From: SHVZ01 sp044223515
Lineage (GTDB): Bacteria > Pseudomonadota > Alphaproteobacteria > SHVZ01
Direction: 5' to 3'
Length of the DNA stretch: 37,462 nt
Assembly: GCA_044223515.1 (NCBI GenBank)
Contig: JBGALV010000047.1
Span: 1 to 37,462 of the forward strand
Position numbers and translations under genes: made by a program. The notes beneath the pieces are model-generated. The model saw nothing but the letters and a program-made list of their open reading frames with translations, had not been told where the DNA came from and ran no database searches. Below are positions 1 to 7,955 of this stretch, piece after piece. Numbering within the stretch: the stretch's first letter is position 1; every line of letters starts with the position of its first letter.

Positions 1-225
1 CGCGGGACTGGTGGTGACGGGAGGGACGCCCGGCGTCTTGCCTGGAACGGGCAGCGGCGCCGTGACGGGCGGGCGGTCCGGGCGCGGCAGCACCGGACGC
101 GGTGCGTTCGAAGGGGGGCCGGAACGGGCGATCGCGGCGTCGTTCGGGCGCGCGTCGGCGCCTTCGGCATGGGCCCGTCCGGTGCCCAGCGCCACGACGA
201 CGGCTACGACGCAGATCAGGTCCAC
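1..225 (-). CDS. Exported proline-rich protein, N-terminal part only
   Basis: Unrecognised. It reads from a GTG at 225 and runs open off the window's left edge (75 codons seen). The first 20 residues form a hydrophobic signal-peptide-like segment ending in AHA, followed by a low-complexity region rich in Pro, Ala and Arg. It lies 22 nt downstream of the anti-sigma gene on the same strand, so it is probably the third gene of the sigma/anti-sigma operon and an exported target or partner of that system. Inference only: the anti-sigma C-terminal region resembles protease pro-domain folds, and a secreted serine peptidase would fit this slot, but no catalytic motif lies inside the window. No strong Shine-Dalgarno precedes the GTG, so the start is uncertain. 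Confidence 0.5.
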   Translation of the reverse strand, partial: MDLICVVAVVVALGTGRAHAEGADARPNDAAIARSGPPSNAPRPVLPRPDRPPVTAPLPVPGKTPGVPPVTTSPA

Positions 226-247
226 CCGAACCAGTTGACGACTCCGT

Positions 248-841
248 CTAGTCCGTTCGCGCGATCGTCCGTGTAACTCCGCTTCGCTTCAGCCTGTCTA
301 AGGCCTGATCGCCCTGGGCGGTTTCCAGGATATAGGCCCCGTCCGGCAGCGGGCCCCGCACGATCCCGAGCTCCGCTTCCGCAAGGGCCGCCCGGATCGC
401 CGCAACCGAGGCGTCCTCGACGAATTGCACGGCATACCGCGTAGAGACAACAACAATCTTCTGGGCCGGTCCCGGCCCCGACGCGGTGCGGTAGATGGCT
501 ACCGGCGCATTCAGCCAGGCGAGGGCTGCGCCCTCGGCGACGGCGATCAGGACGGCCGCCGCCAGCGCGGGCTTGAGCCAGCCCGGCGAGGCTTTCGCCG
601 AGCGCCGCTCGCTCTCCGCCGCCCGGGCGAGCAGGGCATCCGGATCGATCCCGGCCGGGATCGGCAGCGGGGCGGTGGCGACCGCGGCCTGCAGCCGGCG
701 CTCCTGGTCGAGCGCGAGTCGCAACTCCGGAGATCGGCCGAGCGCCTGGTCGACCTTGGCGCGCTCCTCGGGCGAGAGCTGGCCCGAGACGTACCAGGGC
801 AGCAGCAGTTCCTCTTCGGGGATATCGGCTTGTGGGTTCAT
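248..841 (-). CDS. Membrane-anchored anti-sigma factor, cysteine-free
   Basis: Predicted 197-residue single-pass inner-membrane protein that should hold the adjacent ECF sigma factor inactive. Residues 1-55 have the helical character of anti-sigma N-terminal domains (LLPWYVSGQLSPEER), but the protein has no cysteine, so it lacks the HxxxCxxC zinc motif of classical ZAS domains. A hydrophobic segment at about 91-110 is the likely membrane helix. The remaining ~85 residues would be periplasmic and include a VRGPLPDGAYILE stretch like small alpha/beta pro-domain modules. The ATG lies 4 nt after the sigma-factor stop (TGAAGCCATG), which implies translational coupling. Assignment rests mainly on context and domain layout. 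Confidence 0.8.
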   Translation of the reverse strand: MNPQADIPEEELLLPWYVSGQLSPEERAKVDQALGRSPELRLALDQERRLQAAVATAPLPIPAGIDPDALLARAAESERRSAKASPGWLKPALAAAVLIAVAEGAALAWLNAPVAIYRTASGPGPAQKIVVVSTRYAVQFVEDASVAAIRAALAEAELGIVRGPLPDGAYILETAQGDQALDRLKRSGVTRTIARTD

Positions 842-845
842 GGCT

Positions 846-1427
846 TCACGGCTCCTCGACGCCCGATTCCGCCAGCAGCGTCTTCAGGCGTTTGCGCGCG
901 TAGAACATGCGCGTCTTGACGGTGTTGACCGGGCAATCGACGACCCCGGCGATCTCCTCGACGGACAGCTCCTCGCGATAGGCGAGGTGCAGGACTTCCT
1001 TGTGCTCGACGCTGAGCCGATCCATCAGCCTGCCGACCAGGTCGGCCATCGACGCCTTGCCGAGCGAATCCTCCGGGCTCGGCGACGGATCGGGGATCTC
1101 GGCCATCGCCTCCTCGTCGAGCGAGCCCTCGCGGGACCGACGGAGGTAGTCGATCGCCTTGTGGCGGGCGATGCCGAACAGCCAGGTCGAGACGGTCGAC
1201 CGGCCGCCGAACCGTCCCGCTCCCTTCCAAAGCTCCAGCATCGTCTCGTTCATGAGCTCGTCGGCGATGTGTGACAGACGGACAAGACGCGAGAGATAGG
1301 CGTGCACGGGACGCTGAAAGCGACGAAACAGCCAGCGGAAGGCGACGTGATCGCCTCCGGCCACCTTCTCCACGAGGTGACGCAGGTCCGCTTCGGCCAC
1401 CCGTTTTCCAGGCCCACCCTCGGCCAT
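846..1427 (-). CDS. RNA polymerase sigma factor, ECF (sigma-70 family)
   Basis: A 193-residue extracytoplasmic-function sigma factor. Region 2 spans about residues 24-88 (FRWLFRRFQRPVHAYLSRLV, then WLFGIARHKAIDYLRR, the core-binding and -10-recognition helices). A short acidic/proline linker follows (about 100-120). Region 4 spans about 135-187, with a helix-turn-helix (LSVEEIAGVVDCPVNTVKTR) for the -35 element. The reading frame is open far upstream, but the ATG at 1427 is chosen because a strong purine-rich Shine-Dalgarno (GGGGAGGG) directly precedes it and the protein then has the usual ECF length. The anti-sigma gene follows 4 nt downstream. The stimulus is unknown. A possible autoregulatory promoter in the leader is too weak to call. 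Confidence 0.93.
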   Translation of the reverse strand: MAEGGPGKRVAEADLRHLVEKVAGGDHVAFRWLFRRFQRPVHAYLSRLVRLSHIADELMNETMLELWKGAGRFGGRSTVSTWLFGIARHKAIDYLRRSREGSLDEEAMAEIPDPSPSPEDSLGKASMADLVGRLMDRLSVEHKEVLHLAYREELSVEEIAGVVDCPVNTVKTRMFYARKRLKTLLAESGVEEP

Positions 1428-1440
1428 CCCTCCCCTTTCC

Positions 1441-1475
1441 CGTCCGTCGCGTCGGACGCCGATTTGGTTCAAATC
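1441..1475. repeat. Two adjacent inverted repeats between the ECF sigma gene and the dehydrogenase
   Basis: In the 102-nt divergent spacer there are two short dyads: CGTCCG-N6-CGGACG at 1441-1458 and GATTT-N5-AAATC at 1461-1475. The first lies 13 nt upstream of the sigma-factor start and would be a hairpin in its leader or an operator. The second has the form of a small dimeric-regulator site. Both are perfect but short, so chance cannot be excluded at this GC content. Confidence 0.35.
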
Positions 1476-1529
1476 CGGTTGCATCCCAGTATAAGGTGCC
1501 CCGCCGAATTCAAGGGAGGGAACCGGGAC

Positions 1530-2513
1530 ATGGCCAAGAAAGCGAGTCGACCGCTCGTCTACGTTGCGGACAAGCCGGATACGGGACCGGCGCATGCGAT
1601 CACGCGCGAACGGATCAAGTCCGCGGCCAAGCGGCATCCCGGGATCTTCGACAAGGTCGACATCGTCTGGGGCCTTAAGCCCAAGGACCTCGCCGAGGCC
1701 GAGATCGTGCTCGGCGTCGCCTTCGATCCCCTGACGCTCCGCAAGGACGCGCCCAAGCTCAAGTGGATCCAGTCGCTCAACGCCGGCGTCGAGAAGCTGG
1801 CGCCGAAGATGGACCGCAGCTTCGTGCTGACCAACGCCTCGGGCCTGCACGGTCCGAAGGGAGGCGAGTTCGCGTTGGCAAGCATGTTCGTCCTGAACAA
1901 CGCCATCCAGAAGTTCGTCGGCAGCCAGCGCAAGCGCGAGTGGAGGCCGGTCTTCACCACGCCGATCGAAGGCAAGACGGTTGTCATCTGCGGCACCGGT
2001 GGCCTCGGCCTCGCTTCGGCGAAGCAGGCGAAGAAGCACAAGATGAACATCATCGGCGTCAACACGACGGGCAAGAAGGTTGCGGGCTTCGACAAGGTCG
2101 TGAAGTCGAAGGACATGGCCAAGGTGTTTCCCAAGGCCGACTTCCTTCTCGTGACCCTGCCGATCACCAAGGGCACCGAGAACCTGATCGACCGGAAGCT
2201 CATCAACCTGCTTCCGAACCACTGTGGCGTCGTCAACATCGGCCGTGCGCGGGTCATGGACTACTCGGCGATGGTCGACCGGCTGAAGGCCGGCACGCTC
2301 TTGGGCGCGATCTGTGACGTGTTCGACCCGGAGCCTCTGCCGGCGGACTCGCCGTTGTGGGACGTGCCGAACCTGATCGTCAGCCCGCATGCTGGCGTTG
2401 ACGACGGCTCGGTCTATGTCGACCGTGGCCTCGATATCTTCGCCGACAACCTGAAGCGCTACCTCTCGGGCCGGAAACTCCGGAACGTCATCGACTACGA
2501 CGCCGGTTACTAG
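1530..2513 (+). CDS. NAD(P)-dependent D-2-hydroxyacid dehydrogenase
   Basis: A 327-residue cytoplasmic oxidoreductase of the D-isomer-specific 2-hydroxyacid dehydrogenase family, reducing 2-oxoacids such as glyoxylate or hydroxypyruvate, or the reverse. The Rossmann motif sits at about 151-164 (VVICGTGGLGLASA). The catalytic triad is in family context: Arg239 (NIGRARVMDY), Glu268 (DVFDPEPLP) and His287 (SPHAG). The ATG at 1530 is chosen over upstream in-frame starts because GGGAGGGAAC precedes it and the N-terminus then matches the family. The M81 peptidase gene begins 7 nt after the stop, so the two are one transcription unit; the peptidase product may feed the dehydrogenase. The exact substrate cannot be read from sequence. 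Confidence 0.92.
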   Translation: MAKKASRPLVYVADKPDTGPAHAITRERIKSAAKRHPGIFDKVDIVWGLKPKDLAEAEIVLGVAFDPLTLRKDAPKLKWIQSLNAGVEKLAPKMDRSFVLTNASGLHGPKGGEFALASMFVLNNAIQKFVGSQRKREWRPVFTTPIEGKTVVICGTGGLGLASAKQAKKHKMNIIGVNTTGKKVAGFDKVVKSKDMAKVFPKADFLLVTLPITKGTENLIDRKLINLLPNHCGVVNIGRARVMDYSAMVDRLKAGTLLGAICDVFDPEPLPADSPLWDVPNLIVSPHAGVDDGSVYVDRGLDIFADNLKRYLSGRKLRNVIDYDAGY

Positions 2514-2520
2514 GCTGACG

Positions 2521-4035
2521 ATGAGCGGCACCAACCGGCCACGGGTCCTCGTGGCCGGCATGCAGTACGAGGTCAACAGCTTCACCGCCGGCACCGGCAC
2601 GCTGGAGATCTTCAAGACCCGTCGCCTGGCTGAGGGCGACGGGGTCTTCGCCACCAGCCACGGCGACGAGATCGAGGGCGCGCGCAAGGTCGCCGCCCGT
2701 CGCGGCATCGACCTCGTGCCGATCTTCATCACCTTCGGCGGCGCCGGGCCGCTGCTCGACGACGAGGTCTATCACTACTGCCGCGACAAGATCCTCGCCG
2801 GCGTGCGCCGCGAGGCCGGCAAGATCGACGGGATCTATCTGCCGCTGCACGGAGCGATGGCGGCGAGGAACTATCCCGACGCCGAGGGCGATCTGGTCAC
2901 GCGCATCCGCGAGATCGTCGGGCGCAGGATTCCGATCGTCGCCACCTTCGACATGCACGCGAACTTCACGGCCGAGATGGCGCACGGCCTCGACGGCGCG
3001 GTCGGGTTCAAGACCTGCCCGCATGTCGACTACCCCGAGACCGGCGAGGCCGGGATGGAGATCCTGTGCAAGGCGATGGCCGGAGAGGCGAGCCCCAAGC
3101 TGATCCATCGCAAGGTCCGGATGATGACCTCGGCCGAAGGCCACGACACCAATACCGGCCCGATGACCGAGGTGATCGCGCTTCTGCGCGAAGTTGAGAA
3201 GACGCCCGGCCTATTGTCGGCAACCGTGATCGCCCCGCAGCCCTGGATGGACGTCCCTGAGCTCGGGTGGTCGGTGCTGGTCGTCGCCGACGGCGATGCG
3301 TCGGTCGGGACGGGGCAGCGGGAAGCCGATCGCATCGGCAGGCATGTCTGGAACATGCGCGAGCGCTTCCGCTCAAACCGCGTCTCGCTGGATGAGGCGT
3401 TCGACGCGGTCGCCGCAAGCGCTCCCGGCGAGAGGCCGTTCGTGCTGTCGGATGCGTCCGACGCGCCGTCGGCCGGCAGCTTCGGCGACTCGACGGTGGT
3501 GCTGAAGCATCTGCTGGCACGGCCACCGCTCGAAGGTCCGCTGCTGCTGACGCTAACCGATCCGAAGGCGACGGATGCCTGCCACAAGGCCGGCGTCGGC
3601 GCGACATTGACGCTGGTCATCGGCGCCGCGTTCCAGCCGATCTACTACGAGCCGGTGGCCGTCGAGGCGCGCGTGCTCGGCGTCTATGACGGCAAGTATC
3701 TATCCGAGCTGCCGCCGATGAACTTCGATGCCGGCCGCCGCGCGGTGATCGAGGTCGCGGGATACATCCGCATCCTGCTCAGCGAAAAGCCGGTGATCAC
3801 CCTCGATCTCAAGGGCTACGAGGCTTCTGGCCTCTATCCTCGCGAGGCGAAGACGGTGATCGTCAAGTCCGCGGGCCAGTTCCGCGGTTTCTATGCGCCG
3901 TTCGCTCATCGAATCATCGAGCTGGAGACGCCGGGGCCGGTCGACAGCATCCTGCCGCGTCTGCCGTTCAAGAACATCACGCGGCCGCTCTGGCCGTTCG
4001 ATCCGGACCTCGCCGAGCCCTGGGAAGGCGCTTAA
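2521..4035 (+). CDS. M81 family metallopeptidase (MlrC-type), copy 1
   Basis: A 504-residue protein of the MlrC family, zinc-dependent hydrolases named after the enzyme that finishes breakdown of linearised microcystin; most members have unknown substrates. Characteristic segments are an N-terminal VAGMQYEVNSF, LHGAM at 109-113, TFDMHAN at 142-148 and CPHVDYPETG from 166, together the presumed metal and substrate site. The usual C-terminal domain of the family ends in RPLWPFDP. There is no signal peptide, so it is cytoplasmic. It follows the dehydrogenase by 7 nt. Its stop shares the palindrome TTAA with the stop of the convergent response regulator (4-nt overlap). A second M81 paralogue lies at 29063-30583 on the other strand. 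Confidence 0.92.
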   Translation: MSGTNRPRVLVAGMQYEVNSFTAGTGTLEIFKTRRLAEGDGVFATSHGDEIEGARKVAARRGIDLVPIFITFGGAGPLLDDEVYHYCRDKILAGVRREAGKIDGIYLPLHGAMAARNYPDAEGDLVTRIREIVGRRIPIVATFDMHANFTAEMAHGLDGAVGFKTCPHVDYPETGEAGMEILCKAMAGEASPKLIHRKVRMMTSAEGHDTNTGPMTEVIALLREVEKTPGLLSATVIAPQPWMDVPELGWSVLVVADGDASVGTGQREADRIGRHVWNMRERFRSNRVSLDEAFDAVAASAPGERPFVLSDASDAPSAGSFGDSTVVLKHLLARPPLEGPLLLTLTDPKATDACHKAGVGATLTLVIGAAFQPIYYEPVAVEARVLGVYDGKYLSELPPMNFDAGRRAVIEVAGYIRILLSEKPVITLDLKGYEASGLYPREAKTVIVKSAGQFRGFYAPFAHRIIELETPGPVDSILPRLPFKNITRPLWPFDPDLAEPWEGA

Positions 4036-4418
4036 GGCGCAGCGATTTTCCGGTCCGGGAAGCACTCCTGGACCTTGGCCAGCAGCGCCTCTCGGTTGAA
4101 CGGCTTCACGAGCGTGGCGGTGGCGCCCAGCTGCTTCGCCATCAGCAGCAGGTCGCCTTGCGTTCCGATATTGCCGCCGCCGGACATCGCGAGGATCGGC
4201 GTCACCGGGTCGTTCTTCCGCATCTCCATGATGGTGGCGATGCCGTCCTTCTCCGGCATCACGATGTCGGTGATGACCAGGTCGAAGCGCTCGGACTGGA
4301 GGTACTCAAGCCCTTCGGCACCATTGTGGGCGATGCGCACCGCCGCCGGGGCAAGCATCTTCGCGGTGAGGACGGCGAAGAACTTGTCGTCCTCGATGAG
4401 CAGGATCTTCTCTAGCAT
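4032..4418 (-). CDS. Single-domain response regulator (CheY-like receiver)
   Basis: A 128-residue stand-alone receiver with no output domain. Key residues: acidic pocket Asp10/Asp11 (LIEDD), phospho-acceptor Asp51 (VITDIVMPEKDG), Ser79 at the switch threonine position (ILAMSGGG) and Lys105 (LVKPF). Such proteins relay phosphate or bind partner proteins. No histidine kinase lies nearby, so its partner is unknown. It is 91 nt downstream of the multicopper oxidase gene on the same strand and is probably transcribed separately. It converges with, and overlaps by 4 nt, the M81 gene. Confidence 0.93.
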   Translation of the reverse strand: MLEKILLIEDDKFFAVLTAKMLAPAAVRIAHNGAEGLEYLQSERFDLVITDIVMPEKDGIATIMEMRKNDPVTPILAMSGGGNIGTQGDLLLMAKQLGATATLVKPFNREALLAKVQECFPDRKIAAP

Positions 4419-4509
4419 CGGACGACAAGAAACGCGGGAGGGCAGGCTATTGCAACCGGGTTTCGGCGTTGCACCGCCGATAGTTCGTCTCCCGGAGATT
4501 GAGCGACGC

Positions 4510-5517
4510 TCAGCCCGCGACGTCGATGATCATCATCATGCCGCCATGGTCGTTGCCGTCGTGGTTCGTCGCGTGATGGTTGATGTGGCAATGGACCATC
4601 CATTTGCCCGGTCGCGTCGGCGTCCATTCGACGTCGTAGCGTTCGCCCGGTCCGACCAGAACCGTGTCCTTCTTCAATCGAGCCGGTTCCGGCACCGGAT
4701 AGCCGTCGGTGGCGGCGATGGTGAACGGCGCACCATGGAAGTGGACGGGGTGAATGAACTGGCCGGTGCCGAGCAGCCGGAACAGGAGCTTGTCGCCGAC
4801 CTTCGCCTTGATCGTCTCGACCGACGGGAACGCCTTGCCGTTGAAGGTGAAGTGGGTCGGCAGCATGCCTTCCATCTGCATCGCCGGCTGGGTCGTGCCG
4901 TCCGGCTCCACGCGCCACTCGCCCATCTGGATCAGGTACTCGCCGGTATAGGCCGGCGCCTTCGGGTCCTCGATGATGAAGGCGCCGTAGAGGCCGAGCG
5001 CCTGCTGCCGATCCGCATGCACATGCGTGTGGTACATGAACGTGCCGGGCGTGTTCGGGATCGTGAACGCGTAGGTGTGCGTTGCGCCCGGCGCGATCGG
5101 CTTCTGGCTAAGGCCGGCGACGCCGTCCTGGTCGAAGGGCACGTCGACGCCGTGCCAGTGGACCGTCGTCGGTTCGGAAAGCTTGTTGGTGACCTTGATG
5201 CGGACCTTCTCGCCCGGCTTCACGCGGATCGTCGGCCCCGGCACCTGGCCGTTGTAGGCCAGCGCGTCGACCATCACGGTCGGCAGGATGTGCCATTTGA
5301 CCGTACCGGTGGCGAGCTCGAACTCGCGCACGCCGTCGACCGTCCTGGAGGCGAGCGGCTGTGCGCCCCGCGCCTCGGGTGCGGCCATCGGGGTCGTGGC
5401 GCTCGCCGGCGCCTGGTGCTGGTGGCCCGTGGGAGCGGGCGCCGGGGCGTTGTGCTGGTGGCTCTGCGCCATTGCCGGGCTGGCGAGCAGCAGCGTCGCC
5501 AGAAGGGTGCGGATCAT
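4510..5517 (-). CDS. Multicopper oxidase, two-cupredoxin type, exported
   Basis: A 335-residue periplasmic copper oxidase. A signal peptide (MIRTLLATLLLASPAMAQ) is followed by a His-rich linker (SHQH at 19-22, GHQHQ at 31-35) that may bind copper. The copper-ligand motifs occur in the expected order: HWHG at 120-123, HTHVH at 163-167, HPVHFHG at 256-262 and HCHINHH at 309-315, then a His/Gly-rich stretch ending in GGMMM. The length fits two cupredoxin domains, shorter than the roughly 500-residue CueO/CopA oxidases. The ATG overlaps the copA stop (ATGA, 5514-5517), so translation is coupled. Likely role: oxidising Cu(I) outside the membrane to complement ATPase efflux. Confidence 0.9.
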   Translation of the reverse strand: MIRTLLATLLLASPAMAQSHQHNAPAPAPTGHQHQAPASATTPMAAPEARGAQPLASRTVDGVREFELATGTVKWHILPTVMVDALAYNGQVPGPTIRVKPGEKVRIKVTNKLSEPTTVHWHGVDVPFDQDGVAGLSQKPIAPGATHTYAFTIPNTPGTFMYHTHVHADRQQALGLYGAFIIEDPKAPAYTGEYLIQMGEWRVEPDGTTQPAMQMEGMLPTHFTFNGKAFPSVETIKAKVGDKLLFRLLGTGQFIHPVHFHGAPFTIAATDGYPVPEPARLKKDTVLVGPGERYDVEWTPTRPGKWMVHCHINHHATNHDGNDHGGMMMIIDVAG

Positions 5518-7887
5518 CGAAGGTCCCCTTTCGGCCGCCAGCTCCGCAAGGTCAGCGCGTTGGCGACGACGCTGACCGAGGAGAAGGCCATGGCGGTGCC
5601 GGCAATCAGCGGGCTCAGGTATCCGATCGCCGCGACCGGGATGCCGACGAGGTTGTAGACGAAGGCCCAGAACAGGTTCTGCACGATCTTGGCGTGGCTG
5701 CGCCGGCCGAGGTCGAGCAGCGCCGGAACCAGCGTGAGATCCGGACGCATCAGCCCGACCTTGGCGGCTTCCATCGCGACCTCGGTGGCGCCGCCGATGG
5801 CGATGCCGAGGTCGGACGCCGCGAGCGCCGGCCCATCGTTGACCCCGTCGCCGACCATCGCCACGACGCGGCCCTGCTTCTTGAGCTTCTCGATCTCGGC
5901 GACCTTGTCCTCGGGCATCACCTCGGCGACGACCCGGATGTCGCCGAGGCCGGCGGCGATCTTGGCGGCGGCGCCCCGGTTGTCGCCCGTCAGCATGACC
6001 ACCGCGATGCCGCGCTCCGTCAGTGCGTGGATCGCCGCGTGTGCGCTCTCGCGGACGGTGTCGGCCGTGGCGACCAGGCCGGCGAGGCGGTTGTCGACCG
6101 CGATGAAGACGGCGGTCTTGCCTTCGGCCTCGAGGGTGGCGGCATCGGCGGCGAGCGGATCGATCGCGATGCCGAAGCGCCTCCATCAGCCGCCGGTTGC
6201 CGACATGGACGACGCGCTCGCCGAACTCGGCCTCGACGCCGTAGCCCGGGCGTGCGCGAAGCTCGCTCGGCGTCGTCAGCGTCAATCCTTCGCCCAGCGC
6301 CCGCTCGACCATGGCGCGCGCCAGCGGATGCTCGCTGCCGAGCTGCGCTGACGCGGCATGGGTGAGCAGGGTCGCGCGGTCGCCTGAAATCGTCTTCACG
6401 TCGGTGACCTCGGGCCGGCCCTCGGTCAGCGTGCCGGTCTTGTCGAAGACGACGACGTCGATCTTGCGTGCCATCTCCAATGCCTCGGCATCGCGGATCA
6501 GGAGGCCGGCCTTGGCGCCGGCGCCGACCGCGACCGAAACCGCCGCCGGCGTCGCCAGGCCGAGGGCGCAGGGGCAGGAGATCACCAGCACCGCGACGGC
6601 ATTGATCATCGCCTGCACCACGTCGCCGGTGAGGAACCAGGTGGCGAGGCCGCTTACCGCCGCGATCGCGAGGACGACCGGCACGAACACCGCGGCGATG
6701 CGGTCGACCAGCCTCTGCACCGGCGCCTTGGACGCCTGCGCGCGTTCGACCAGCCGCACCATGCGGGCGAGCCTGGAGGCAGAGCCGACGGTGGTCGCCT
6801 CGACCTCGAGCAGGCCGGTGCCGTTGACGCTGCCGCCGATGACGGAGGCGCCCGGTGTCTTCGCCACCGGCCGCGACTCTCCGGTGAGCAGCGACTCGTC
6901 GACGTCGCTGAGGCCCAAGCGGACGATGCCGTCGAGCGGCACGCGCTCGCCCGGACGGACGAGGATACGCTGGCCGCTCCTGATCTCGTCGATCGGGCGC
7001 TCGACGACCGCGTCCCCCTCCTTGAGGTGCGCGACCGTCGGCTGCAGCCTGGTCAGCGCCGCCATCGCGTCGCCGGCCCGCCGCTTGGCGCGGGTCTCCA
7101 GCCACTTGCCGAGCAGCACGAGGGCGATCACCACGGCGGCGGCCTCGAAGTAGAGATGCGCGCCGTGACCTTCGAGCCAGAGCCAGACGCTGAGGCCGAA
7201 GGCGGCGGAGGTGCCGAGCGCGACCAGCGTGTCCATGTTCGCGGTCTTCGCCCGCGCCGCGCGGAAGGCACCGCGATAGAAACGCCAGCCGAGCACGAAT
7301 TGCAGCGGGGTCGCCAACACGAGCTGCGCCCACACCGGCAGTCCGAGTCCGAAGACCATGTCGACGACGAAGGGGGCGGCGAGGACGAGCGCCAGCGCGA
7401 CCACGAGCGGCTCGCGGTCGGGCTTCGCCTGCGCCTTAGCGCCTTCGGGCAGCTTCGCCGTGTAGCCGGCGTGCTCGACTGCGGCGGCGAGCGCGGTCGG
7501 TGTTGCGGTGCCGGCGAGAACCTGCACGCGCGCCGACTCCGTCGCCAGGCTCGCTTCCGCCTTCAGCACGCCCGGAACGCTGGCCAGCGCCTTCTCGACG
7601 CGGCCGACGCAGGAGGCGCAGGTCATGCCCTCGATCCTGAGCACGATCTCGTCGGTGGGCACGCCATAGCCGGCCTTGCGCACGGCGTCGGCGAGCACAT
7701 CCGGCGCGACCTCGCGGTCGAGCGTAACAGTCGCGGTCATGTTGGTGAGGCTCGCCGACGCGGAGGTCGCGCCGGGAACCGAGGTGAGGGCCTTCTCGAC
7801 CGAGCGCACGCAGCCGGCGCAGGTCATGCCTTCAATGGGGACGACGACTTCGCGGGTATTCGGCGGGGATACGACGGTAGTGGACAT
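5514..7887 (-). pseudogene. copA: Copper-exporting P1B-type ATPase, frameshifted in this sequence
   Basis: Cu(I)-efflux ATPase of the inner membrane. Motifs: two heavy-metal domains (GMTCAGC at 20-26, GMTCASC at 87-93), actuator TGES at 335-338, membrane CPC at 438-440, phosphorylation motif DKTGT at 482-486 and SEHP near 518-521. After residue 571 (codon at 6175-6177) the frame changes; the rest, with MLTGDN and the hinge GDGVND, continues one base over. Removing one T from CTTCGG (minus strand, bases 6175-6176) restores GAG GCG CTC GGC ATC and a protein of about 790 residues, normal for the family. As read, the original frame stays open through the rest of copA into the oxidase gene. A recent mutation or a sequencing error are both possible; the flanking codons look fully conserved. 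CueR-type promoter upstream. Confidence 0.9.
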
Positions 7888-7888
7888 G

Positions 7889-7918
7889 GGACTATCTCCT
7901 GTCCCCAGGAGATAGTCC
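7889..7918. repeat. 13-bp perfect inverted repeat covering the copA -10 and Shine-Dalgarno
   Basis: GGACTATCTCCTG (7889-7901) and its exact complement (7906-7918) are separated by 4 nt. On the minus strand the distal arm overlaps the -10 hexamer of the copA promoter and the proximal arm contains the Shine-Dalgarno AGGAG, one base before the ATG. Because transcription should start inside the loop, the full hairpin would not form in mRNA made from this promoter; it could form in a longer transcript or act as a DNA site. Confidence 0.7.
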
Positions 7919-7939
7919 TTCCACCTACTGGAAGGTCAA
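7909..7939 (-). promoter_or_regulatory. CueR/MerR-type copper-responsive promoter of copA
   Basis: On the minus strand: -35 TTGACC (7939-7934), a 19-nt spacer and -10 TATCTC (7914-7909). The spacer holds the dyad CCTTCCA-N5-TGGAAGG (7917-7935), nearly identical in layout to the E. coli copA operator. The over-long 19-bp spacer is the hallmark of promoters that MerR-family activators untwist. The predicted start gives a leader of only about 20 nt. No cueR gene lies in the window. Confidence 0.88.
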
Positions 7940-7955
7940 GGCGACCTTCGTATTT

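Noticed and set aside
11..238. 75-residue plus-strand frame at the left edge
   Set aside because: The minus strand here encodes a signal peptide followed by a proline-rich region in line with the operon; the plus frame is Gly/Ser/Arg-rich shadow.
1455..1483. ECF-type autoregulatory promoter upstream of the sigma gene (TGCAACC with CGTC)
   Set aside because: The 18-nt spacing and the -35 do not match a known consensus closely enough.
846..2732. Long minus-strand frame extending the sigma factor to 628 residues
   Set aside because: Upstream of 1427 it is antisense to the dehydrogenase, has no family sequence, and a strong ribosome-binding site marks 1427 as the start.
6170..6182. Programmed ribosomal frameshift in copA, as known in E. 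coli
   Set aside because: The known E. coli event lies near the first metal-binding domain on a slippery run. Here the shift is in the catalytic half, with no slippery heptamer, no stop codon in frame and no evident stimulatory hairpin.
4510..7887. A single 1125-residue open frame joining CopA to the multicopper oxidase
   Set aside because: The middle part (about residues 572-790) is Arg/Gly-rich out-of-frame translation of copA, and the oxidase has its own ATG and signal peptide. It is a frameshift by-product, not a fusion protein.
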